Source: Tepidanaerobacter sp. GT38 (GTDB taxonomy: Bacteria > Bacillota > Thermosediminibacteria > Thermosediminibacterales > Tepidanaerobacteraceae). From it: a stretch of DNA of 42,013 nt. A program made the position numbers and the translations under genes. The notes under the pieces were generated by a model that saw nothing but the letters and a program-made list of their open reading frames with translations, did not search any database and was not told the DNA's origin. Positions 35,406 through 42,013 of this stretch are shown here, piece by piece (the first letter of the stretch is position 1; each line of letters opens with the position of its first letter). The stretch lies in NCBI RefSeq assembly GCF_021991635.1, contig NZ_JAFFJA010000002.1, positions 1 to 42,013 of the forward strand. Direction: 5' to 3'.

Positions 35406-36527
35406 ATGGAAAAACCCAAAGACAAAAAATGGATACTAACTGACAACCCTGCCATCATATTTGAAGACAACGCCGTAGGCAGACTAAAAAAACAAATCTG
35501 GGATGCCAGTGAAGAAGAAATAGACCAAATACTAAAAGACTACGAAATCCCATCAGAACCCGAACTAGGCAAAGCAGGCACCTACATACAAAACACACCC
35601 AGAGCAAAAGTCATAGAAAAGCGCCGCAAAAACGACATAGTCTTCTTACCCATAGGCTGCACAGAAAATCACGGCATGCATGCCAACTCAGGCCTTGACA
35701 CCTTCATGGTGACCCAGATACTAGAAGGGGTTCGCCGCTACACAGCAAAACAAGGAAGAGAAGTAAGCCTAGCCTTTCCACCACTAAACTACGGAGGGCA
35801 TCCATATCATCACCTGGGAATGCCGGGCACAGTAATAATGCCAAAAGAAGTAGTAGAAGAAACCATAATCTACACAATGCTGGGACTTTGGAATGACGGA
35901 TTCAGAAAAATAATCCTGGTAAACAACCATGGTCATTTATGGATGCTAGAATCAGCCATACAAGAATTCATGAAAAGATACCAGCTACCCGGTATATACA
36001 GAGTAATCGACTGGCACAGAGCAGTAAGAGAATTCTTCTATCCAACAGACAGAGAAGACAGCCTAGAGACCCACTTTGTCCATGCCGATGAAGCAGAGAC
36101 ATCAGTAGGGCTACTGCTCTTCCCGGACATGATAGACATGAGCGTAGTAGAAGATGCAGAAGGAGAAAGCTTACTTCCAGATGGTCACTTTGACAAATCA
36201 GTAGACCCCTTTAGAAGACCCAGCCGCTGGTCAGAAGGAGAAGGCCATGCAGCGATAGAAAGAGTAGCAACACCCCAAGGAGTAGTAGGAAAGCCCAGCA
36301 TAGCAAGCGCAAGAAAAGCAAAGAGGCCAATTGCTGCAATACTAAAATACCTGACACTCATAGTAGATGAAATCTTAGAAGCCTTCCCGCCGGGCACAGT
36401 GCCACCGGTAGAAAAGATCACACTTAGGACAGAAGAAGAAATGAGACCATTCCTGAAAGAACCCTTCAGCGAAGGTTGGAAATCCGTTTATGAACTACCT
36501 CCCATAGGAGTATTCCAAAAACTCTAA
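35406..36527 (+). CDS. iolN: 3-dehydro-scyllo-inosose hydrolase (IolN-like, creatininase family)
   Basis: A creatininase-fold metal-dependent hydrolase of 373 residues. The family metal site is complete: E87, H89, H92 and D98 (E-x-H-G-x-H-x5-D), NNHGH near residue 178, and the HADEAETS segment supplying the late glutamate. In T. maritima (TM0413) the enzyme opens the diketo-inositol ring to 5-keto-L-gluconate. ATG 35406 follows AAAGGAG. It shares iolM's unusual base pattern (5 of the first 50 codons end in T) and follows it by 72 bases. Its assignment rests on the creatininase family plus the iolM-iolN-iolG order. Confidence 0.87.
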   Translation: MEKPKDKKWILTDNPAIIFEDNAVGRLKKQIWDASEEEIDQILKDYEIPSEPELGKAGTYIQNTPRAKVIEKRRKNDIVFLPIGCTENHGMHANSGLDTFMVTQILEGVRRYTAKQGREVSLAFPPLNYGGHPYHHLGMPGTVIMPKEVVEETIIYTMLGLWNDGFRKIILVNNHGHLWMLESAIQEFMKRYQLPGIYRVIDWHRAVREFFYPTDREDSLETHFVHADEAETSVGLLLFPDMIDMSVVEDAEGESLLPDGHFDKSVDPFRRPSRWSEGEGHAAIERVATPQGVVGKPSIASARKAKRPIAAILKYLTLIVDEILEAFPPGTVPPVEKITLRTEEEMRPFLKEPFSEGWKSVYELPPIGVFQKL

Positions 36528-36584
36528 TGCATTAATTGTTATTATAAAATATAGTTAATTATATTTTATATAGAAGGTGGTTGG

Positions 36585-37595
36585 ATGAAAGAAAAGTTAA
36601 AGGTCGGTATAATTGGTGCCGGTAGGATTGGAAGAATGCATGTTGAAAACATTGTATCTAATTTTAGGTCTGTTGAAGTCAAAGCCGTGGCGGATATTTT
36701 TGCAGATAAATTAGTAGACTGGGCTAGAGAGCTAGATATTAAACATGTATACAAAGACTATAGAAAAATACTGGAAGACCCAGAAATAAAAGCATTATTA
36801 ATATTTTCATCAACGGACACTCACGCTCAAATAATAATAGAATCAGCTGAAGCGGGAAAAGATATTTTTTGCGAAAAGCCTATAGATTTTGATTTAAATA
36901 AAATTCACCAAGCCCTTGATGCAGTTGAAAAAGCCGGCGTCAAGTTTCAAGTAGGTTTTAACAGGAGATTTGATCACAACTTTAAGAAAGTCCGCGATAT
37001 GATACAAGAAGGGAAAATAGGTGATGTTCATATAGTCAAGATAACCTCAAGAGACCCTGAGCCGCCGCCAATTGAATACGTTAAAAGTTCCGGAGGTCTG
37101 TTTTTTGATATGATGATTCACGATTTTGACATGGCAAGATATTTAACAAATAGTGAGGTAACGGAAGTTTATGCATCAGCTGCTGTGTTGGTAGACCCAG
37201 CAATAGGCGAAGCAGGTGACGTGGACACTGCTATTGTAACCCTGAAGTTTGCTAACGGAGCTCTAGGCGTCATTGACAATAGCAGAAAAGCTGTTTACGG
37301 TTATGATCAGCGCGTAGAGGTTTTTGGTTCAAAAGGCTGTATCACTGTTTCCAATGATGTTCCTACCACTGCAGTTTTAAGTTGTGTTGAAGGTGTAATA
37401 TCAGATAAACCCAAATACTTTTTCCCTGAAAGGTACAAAGATGCATATATAGAAGAACTGAAAGCGTTTTTTGATTGCATAATAAATGACACGGAGCCGC
37501 CTGTAACCGGCAGAGATGGATTAGAACCTATATTAATAGGTATGGCGGCAAACAAATCCCTTGCCGAAGGCAGACCGGTAAAAATAGAGAGGTAG
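36585..37595 (+). CDS. iolG: Inositol 2-dehydrogenase (Gfo/Idh/MocA family)
   Basis: An NAD-dependent oxidoreductase that takes myo-inositol to scyllo-inosose, the first step of inositol catabolism. The Rossmann motif GIIGAGRIGRMH is at residues 8-19, the catalytic EKPIDFD loop near 96-102, and the family DMMIHDFDMARYL motif near 180-192. It is 336 residues. ATG 36585 follows AGAAGGTGG. The 57-base gap to iolN is AT-rich without a terminator. Codon use returns to the regional norm here (18 of the first 50 codons end in T). Other Gfo/Idh substrates are possible, but the context strongly favours inositol. Confidence 0.9.
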   Translation: MKEKLKVGIIGAGRIGRMHVENIVSNFRSVEVKAVADIFADKLVDWARELDIKHVYKDYRKILEDPEIKALLIFSSTDTHAQIIIESAEAGKDIFCEKPIDFDLNKIHQALDAVEKAGVKFQVGFNRRFDHNFKKVRDMIQEGKIGDVHIVKITSRDPEPPPIEYVKSSGGLFFDMMIHDFDMARYLTNSEVTEVYASAAVLVDPAIGEAGDVDTAIVTLKFANGALGVIDNSRKAVYGYDQRVEVFGSKGCITVSNDVPTTAVLSCVEGVISDKPKYFFPERYKDAYIEELKAFFDCIINDTEPPVTGRDGLEPILIGMAANKSLAEGRPVKIER

Positions 37596-37610
37596 CTGTA
37601 TAATTTTAAG

Positions 37611-37692
37611 AATAAGGCCAGATAACAATACCTAAATCTTCATTGGCGCAACAGTGTGATAGGATTAGGTATTGCTTTCTGGCCCTCTTATT
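37611..37692 (+). promoter_or_regulatory. Long multi-part hairpin between iolG and the isomerase gene
   Basis: GGCCAG (37616-37621) pairs with CTGGCC (37679-37684). Inside, after a 4x4 internal loop, CAATACCTAA (37626-37635) pairs with TTAGGTATTG (37665-37674), extended by ATC/GAT past one bulged A. The apical loop is about 23 bases. The tail TCTTATTAATCTT is only moderately T-rich, so it may be a partial terminator or an mRNA processing element. Confidence 0.55.
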
Positions 37693-37720
37693 AATCTTAC
37701 TCTAGGAGAAGGTGATTCTT

Positions 37721-38503
37721 ATGATAAGATCTGTATGTATTGAAACTATATTTACGGAAGTGCCTTTTGAAGAAAGATTTGAACTGGCTAAACAGAGTGG
37801 CTTTGATTATGTTGAATTCTGGTCGTGGAAAGATAAAGATATTGATAAAATAAAGCAAATATGTAAAAAAATAGACATAAAAATTTCTAGCTTTTCTGGA
37901 GACCAAGATTTTTCGTTGATTGATCCTAGTCACTCAGATAAATACATTTCTTTCATAAAAGAGTCCATTGAAGCAGCGAAATATTTAAATTGCAATTTTT
38001 TAGTTATTCACTCTAATGCTTTAGATTCAAACGGGCTTGTAATAAATGATTATAGACATTTGAGTTATTGCAAAAAAATTGGCACGGCATTAAATGTTCT
38101 AAAAGAGTTAGTATCTATAGTTGAGAGAGAAAATATAACTTTAGTATTAGAGGCTCTAAATACAAAGGTAGATCATGTGGGCAATTTCTTGTGCACTACT
38201 AAAGACTCAGCGGAGTTAGTCGAATTGGTGAATTCACAAAACATAAAAATTTTATATGATGTATATCATATGCAAATTATGGAAGGAGATATAATAACAA
38301 CTCTTCAAAATTATATAGATAAAATTGCTTATATCCATATTGCCGATGTTCCAGGAAGACATGAACCAGGTACGGGAGAAATTAATTACAAAAATGTTAT
38401 AAAAGCTCTAGAGACTTTGAATTTTGAAGGAGTTGTGGGGCTTGAGCTTTTTCCTTTAGAAACTTCATATGAGGCAATAAAAGCTGTTCAAAATATCTTT
38501 TAA
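37721..38503 (+). CDS. Hydroxypyruvate isomerase-family TIM-barrel protein, candidate 5-keto-gluconate epimerase
   Basis: A 260-residue xylose-isomerase-like TIM barrel. The stretch LEALNTKVDHVGNF (about residues 146-159), LYDVYHMQIMEGD (about 182-194) and ADVPGRHEPGTGEINY (about 210-225) are hallmarks of the Hyi group and include the metal-binding E, D, H and E. In the Thermotoga pathway this slot is filled by IolO, which epimerises 5-keto-L-gluconate to D-tagaturonate; here the protein looks nearer to Hyi, so that role is inferred. ATG 37721 is preferred over GTG 37712 because AGGAGAAGGTGA lies 5 bases ahead of it. It ends the operon before a strong terminator. Confidence 0.8.
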   Translation: MIRSVCIETIFTEVPFEERFELAKQSGFDYVEFWSWKDKDIDKIKQICKKIDIKISSFSGDQDFSLIDPSHSDKYISFIKESIEAAKYLNCNFLVIHSNALDSNGLVINDYRHLSYCKKIGTALNVLKELVSIVERENITLVLEALNTKVDHVGNFLCTTKDSAELVELVNSQNIKILYDVYHMQIMEGDIITTLQNYIDKIAYIHIADVPGRHEPGTGEINYKNVIKALETLNFEGVVGLELFPLETSYEAIKAVQNIF

Positions 38504-38618
38504 TATTATTATTAACCTTTGCGTTTGGCTTTCAATATAAGTATTTCTAAAAATTAGCTTTTTATGCCATGCCAGTTGCAAAAATTCCAAAATTTATGGT
38601 AAACTGCCGTGCCGATTG

Positions 38619-38656
38619 AAAGACCTTATTCACTTTAAGTGTTTAAGGTCTTTTTT
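38619..38656 (+). terminator. Terminator of inositol operon
   Basis: AAAGACCTTA/TAAGGTCTTT outer stem and CACTT/AAGTG inner stem, then a run of T (38651-38656). Confidence 0.93.
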
Positions 38657-38770
38657 GTATATAAAAACTTTTAAAACCATTGGAAGGAATTGTGGCATAT
38701 AATGTTGAAAAATTATATAAAAAGTATAAAAATTAAGATATGTTGCTCACCACAAAATATTACAACATAA

Positions 38771-38786
38771 TGGCATGAATGTTGCA
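38771..38786 (+). promoter_or_regulatory. Sigma-54 promoter of LevR-like activator gene
   Basis: TGGCATG-AATG-TTGCA differs from the consensus TGGCACG-N4-TTGCA at one position. The -24 GG (38772-38773) and -12 GC (38784-38785) are exactly 12 apart. The start would fall near 38797, 16 bases before the ATG. Confidence 0.8.
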
Positions 38787-38812
38787 TAAATTGTGAGAAA
38801 AGGGGTGAAATC

Positions 38813-41773
38813 ATGAAAGATCATCTCAAAGAGCTTATCGAAGGGGAAGATAAAAAGAACCCTTACACCGATGACCAATTGGCAAAAATGCTAAATTTGC
38901 GAAGAGATGCGGTTACTATTTTGCGAAATGAACTTAACATACCGGATTCCCGGGAAAGGCGTAAACCTTATTTACTCAGTGAAGTAATGAAACTCCTTTC
39001 ACAGAATCCAAATATTTCAGATAGGCAGCTTACAAGGGCAATACGGGAATGTGGTTTTAATGTATCAAGATTTCTTATCTCTCAGATGGTCAAGGAAATT
39101 AGAGGAGATAGTCCAGGTGAACCATTAGAAGAATTCAGTCAAGAAACTAGTTTTAATGCAAAAAATATTCCAAGAATTCCAGAAGAATTGTCAGCTTTTA
39201 ATAGGATAATAGGTTTTGACGGAAGTCTAAAACCTCAAATTCAACAGGCCAAGGCTGCTATATTGTATCCGCCAAATGGTCTTCATACTTTAATATTAGG
39301 TCCTACGGGAGTAGGGAAAAGCAATCTAGCTGAAGCTATGTATGAGTTTGCTTTGGAAACAGGTACTCTTCAAAAAGATGCTCCCTTTATTATCTTTAAC
39401 TGTGCGGACTATGCTGAAAACCCACAGCTTTTACTATCTCAGCTATTTGGGCATGTAAAGGGAGCTTACACTGGAGCTGTGGTGCCGAAAGAAGGCCTGG
39501 TGGAAAAAGCTGACGGTGGGATACTTTTTTTAGATGAAGTTCATCGATTGCCACCTGAAGGCCAGGAACTTTTGTACTTCTTGATAGATAAAGGGAAATT
39601 TAGGCGGATGGGAGAAACAGAAACGGAGCGAACAGCTAATGTCCTGATAATAGCAGCTACTACAGAAGATATAGAGTCATCCCTTTTATTTACTTTCCGC
39701 CGAAGAATACCTATGATAATAGAACTTCCAACACTTGCCGCACGGCCTCTTGAAGAGAGATATCAAATAATAAAAGAATTCTTTCATAAAGAGGCGGATA
39801 GGATAGGAGTCAAAGTAAAAGTAACCCAGGAAGCATTAAGAGCCCTTTTGTTATATGATTGTCCTGGAAACATAGGACAACTAAGAAGTGACATACAAGT
39901 GGCCTGTGCCCGCGGATTTCTAAATTTCATAGGTAAGCAAAAGGATTATGTGGAAGTGGATCTAATCGATTTACCAGTACATGCCAGAAGAGGGCTGTTA
40001 AAGATACAAAACCGCAAACCGGAAGTTGAGACTTTATTAAAAAGTGACCTGATAGCAAGGCCAGGGCAAATTGAGTTGAGAGTTGAGCCAAAAGAAGACT
40101 TATACACATTGCCAGGGGAAATTTATCAATATATTGAAGAAAGGTTTCAAGAACTTGAAGTACAGGGTTTGAATCAGGACGTCATTAATGCGGTGATAGG
40201 AAAGGAATTGGAAGTAAAGTTTCAACAGCTCATAAAACGGGTTGAGAGCAGTCATAAAACCTTGGCAAAGCATGATCTGGAGAAAATCGTGGGCAAAAAA
40301 ATTATTGAGATGGCAGAAAAAGTGACAGAAATTGCAGAGAAGCGCCTTGGCAAAGTGGATAAGCACCTTTTTTATTGTCTCGCGGTGCATTTAAGTGCAA
40401 CATTAGAGAGAATTCAAAAAGGAAAACCCATTGTGAACCCTCAGTTGGAAAAAGTCTTGAGAGAATATAAGCTAGAATACAGTGTGGCAGAAGAAATGGT
40501 AAAGTATGTTGAAGTTCTGACTGGGTACAAAATTCCTCAGGATGAGATTGGCTTTATTGCAATGTATTTGAGGACAATTACCAGACCCTCTGATGTGAAA
40601 AAGGGCAGAGTTGGAGTGGTGGTCCTTTCACATGGTAGGGTTGCTCAAGGTATGGCAGAAGTTGCAAACAGACTGCTGGGTGTAAATCACGCTGTGGGAA
40701 TTGAAATGTCTCTGGATGAAAAGCCAGAATCTGCCCTTCAAAGGACTGTTGAAGTTGTATCAAAAGTAGATGAGGGAAAAGGGGTATTGCTCCTTGTGGA
40801 CATGGGTTCACTTATGACTTTTGGCGAAATAATTACTAAGCAAACAGGCATACCGACAAAAACCGTCGGCAGAGTGGATACTGTAATGGTATTGGAAGCT
40901 TTAAGGCGTGCCATTTTGCCGGATACTACTTTGGATGAGATTGTGGAGAGCATAGATAAGGACAAAGTGGGTTTGGGAAGGTTCATACCGTCTGAGCTGA
41001 CAAAGGACAAAAGAGTAATACTCACATTATGCATAACCGGTGAAGGAACTGCCATACGAATAAAAAATCTAATAGAGAAGATGTTGCCGGGTATCCAGGA
41101 AAAGGTGCAGATTATTCCTTTGGGGATAATGGACAATGAGGATATATCCGAGCGAATAGAAAAAATCAAAGAAGAATATACTGTTTCGGCCATAGTGGGC
41201 AGTGTAAATCCTAAAGATAGTTCCATACCTTTCATCTCTTTAGAAGAAATTATTCGCGGCACTGGTGTAGAAATGCTGAAGGAAATTGCTAAAGTAGGTA
41301 TAGTGCAAAAAACAACTATAGAGAATAACCATAAGAACAAGCTAACTGAATTGATTTGCGAAGAAACCATACTGATCGATCCGGCTTGTCATACGAAAAA
41401 TGAAGTGTTAGACGAAATGGTAAAAAACCTTATCGATAAAGGTTATGTTAAGGAACAGTTTTTACTTGATGTCTACAAAAGAGAAGTATTAGGACCAGCA
41501 GTTATAAACAACATTGCCATTCCCCACGGAAGACCTGAAAATGTCATAAAGCCAGCTATCGGAATTGCAATATTTAAGGATGCAATATCTTGGTGGGATA
41601 AAATTGCGGTAGATTGTGTTTTTTTACTTGCATTAAAAGAGGATTCAAAGGATATAATTAGCGAGATGTATGGATTAATAAAAGATAAAAAATTTATTAT
41701 GAAACTTAGAAATTGTAGCAATGCAAGTGATGTTAGGAATAGCTTTTTAGAGTTTTATCTTGCTTACAACTAA
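38813..41773 (+). CDS. LevR-like sigma-54-dependent PTS-controlled activator
   Basis: A 986-residue bacterial enhancer-binding protein. Order: N-terminal helix-turn-helix region (about 1-95); AAA+ domain with Walker A GPTGVGKS (163-170), sigma-54 loop GAYTGA (217-222) and Walker B ILFLDEVH (D241, E242); a PRD with H526 in VHLSATLERI; an EIIA-Man-like domain with H607 in LSHGR; an EIIB-Gat-like domain (CITGEGTA near 745); and a C-terminal EIIA-Fru/Mtl-like domain (about 845-985) with H905 in IPHGR. Such proteins turn on PTS operons under control of PTS phosphorylation. LevR usually ends in a second PRD; here an EIIA domain takes that place. ATG 38813 follows GGGGTGA. It has sigma-54 promoters on both sides. 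Confidence 0.93.
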   Translation: MKDHLKELIEGEDKKNPYTDDQLAKMLNLRRDAVTILRNELNIPDSRERRKPYLLSEVMKLLSQNPNISDRQLTRAIRECGFNVSRFLISQMVKEIRGDSPGEPLEEFSQETSFNAKNIPRIPEELSAFNRIIGFDGSLKPQIQQAKAAILYPPNGLHTLILGPTGVGKSNLAEAMYEFALETGTLQKDAPFIIFNCADYAENPQLLLSQLFGHVKGAYTGAVVPKEGLVEKADGGILFLDEVHRLPPEGQELLYFLIDKGKFRRMGETETERTANVLIIAATTEDIESSLLFTFRRRIPMIIELPTLAARPLEERYQIIKEFFHKEADRIGVKVKVTQEALRALLLYDCPGNIGQLRSDIQVACARGFLNFIGKQKDYVEVDLIDLPVHARRGLLKIQNRKPEVETLLKSDLIARPGQIELRVEPKEDLYTLPGEIYQYIEERFQELEVQGLNQDVINAVIGKELEVKFQQLIKRVESSHKTLAKHDLEKIVGKKIIEMAEKVTEIAEKRLGKVDKHLFYCLAVHLSATLERIQKGKPIVNPQLEKVLREYKLEYSVAEEMVKYVEVLTGYKIPQDEIGFIAMYLRTITRPSDVKKGRVGVVVLSHGRVAQGMAEVANRLLGVNHAVGIEMSLDEKPESALQRTVEVVSKVDEGKGVLLLVDMGSLMTFGEIITKQTGIPTKTVGRVDTVMVLEALRRAILPDTTLDEIVESIDKDKVGLGRFIPSELTKDKRVILTLCITGEGTAIRIKNLIEKMLPGIQEKVQIIPLGIMDNEDISERIEKIKEEYTVSAIVGSVNPKDSSIPFISLEEIIRGTGVEMLKEIAKVGIVQKTTIENNHKNKLTELICEETILIDPACHTKNEVLDEMVKNLIDKGYVKEQFLLDVYKREVLGPAVINNIAIPHGRPENVIKPAIGIAIFKDAISWWDKIAVDCVFLLALKEDSKDIISEMYGLIKDKKFIMKLRNCSNASDVRNSFLEFYLAYN

Positions 41774-41786
41774 AAATGCCACAAGT

Positions 41787-41802
41787 TGGAACGAAACTTG
41801 CT
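41787..41802 (+). promoter_or_regulatory. Sigma-54 promoter of downstream gene
   Basis: TGGAACG-AAAC-TTGCT with GG (41788-41789) and GC (41800-41801) 12 apart. It begins 14 bases after the activator stop and points to the right. ATGCCACAA (41776-41784) directly precedes it. Confidence 0.8.
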
Positions 41803-42006
41803 TAATATTTTTGTAGAAGTTCAATACAAAATTTTGGGGTGGAATATCATACAATAGGCGACGCTAATAAATGCAAATAAATGATGGTAATAATTTGAGG
41901 CTTGTATAATTCTGATAAATATTGAGAAATTGTAAATAATTTTAAAAAGATGCCAAATCAGTCAAAGCTTTTAAAAGTTTATTTTTATTTAAGGAGCATT
42001 CCTGTA

Positions 42007-42013
42007 ATGAAAT
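42007..42013 (+). CDS. Start of a gene cut by the window end
   Basis: AAGGAG (41991-41996) lies 10 bases before ATG 42007. Only two codons are visible, so the product cannot be named. Its sigma-54 promoter and LevR-like neighbour suggest a PTS component. Confidence 0.5.

Larger units (their letters stand above)
38504..38812 (+). other. Intergenic region between inositol operon and LevR-like gene
   Basis: No gene is seen. Contents: two related 17-base direct repeats (38565-38581, 38605-38621) spaced 40 bases, the operon terminator, TTGTGGCAT (38690-38698), an inverted repeat TATGTTG-N17-CAACATA (38739-38769), and a sigma-54 promoter. Confidence 0.6.
41774..42013 (+). other. Leader region downstream of LevR-like gene
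   Basis: Contains the sigma-54 promoter at 41787 and about 190 bases of AT-rich untranslated leader. I see no convincing ORF or terminator before the SD near the window end. Confidence 0.6.

Noticed and set aside
38682..38697. TGGAAGGAATTGTGGC as a further sigma-54 promoter
   Set aside because: The GG to GC distance is 13 instead of 12 and the -12 box reads GTGGC, not TTGC.
41930..41990. Terminator at AAAGCTTTTAAAAGTTT in the final leader
   Set aside because: The pairing is short, entirely AT and directly precedes an SD; it is more likely plain AT-rich leader.

Overview
The window reads as the chromosome of an AT-rich, low-GC Gram-positive anaerobe, most likely a spore-forming and perhaps thermophilic member of the Clostridia (Thermoanaerobacterales-like). 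The grounds are a Rex redox repressor, two GerM-type lipoproteins, a SpoVB-type flippase, a LonB beside LonA, many GTG/TTG starts behind strong Shine-Dalgarno sites, and Firmicute gene orders (gerM-rph-rdgB-yfcE, tig-clpPX-lonB-lonA, yerC-pcrA-ligA). The taxon is an inference. No phage, IS element, CRISPR array or rRNA gene was seen.

Layout. 1-430: three tRNA genes (Ala-CGC, Val-CAC, Ala-GGC) with two promoters and a terminator. 539-4474: a YchF-family ATPase, then a leftward pair (hypothetical protein and SpoVB-like flippase) divergent from rex. 4506-11095: envelope, sporulation and RNA/nucleotide housekeeping genes: two GerMN lipoproteins flanking a cell-wall amidase and a DUF2179 membrane protein, then RNase PH, the XTP/dITP pyrophosphatase and a YfcE-like phosphodiesterase. 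11162-11833: a seven-tRNA operon (Pro, Gly, Arg, His, Gln, Lys, Leu). 11845-19506: a proteostasis block (trigger factor, ClpP, ClpX, LonB, LonA). 19641-20273: a LysM plus BsuPI-like protein, possibly spore-coat. 20392-22559, leftward: a DUF1538 membrane protein overlapping a tandem P-II-like protein. 22881-25390: a KdpD-type universal stress protein, a PAP2 phosphatase and dipeptidase PepV. 25425-30016: yerC, pcrA, ligA.

30017-38656 is the most distinctive part. It is an apparent carbohydrate operon: a ribose-type ABC importer (two-domain ATPase, permease, binding lipoprotein) followed by a scyllo-inosose dehydrogenase (IolM-like), a creatininase-family hydrolase (IolN-like), an inositol dehydrogenase (IolG-like) and a hydroxypyruvate-isomerase-family protein. 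This matches the alternative, non-IolBCDE inositol route described in Thermotoga maritima: oxidation, second oxidation, ring hydrolysis, epimerisation. Two features stand out. iolM and iolN have a third-codon-position bias unlike their neighbours, and the epimerase slot holds a protein of the Hyi family. Upstream are two identical-arm operators and a terminated, structured leader or small RNA.

38657-42013 holds a 986-residue LevR-like sigma-54 activator carrying PTS-derived regulatory domains. It has a near-consensus sigma-54 promoter in front of its own start, and a second one just after its stop, driving a gene that begins at the window edge (probably a PTS operon, by inference).
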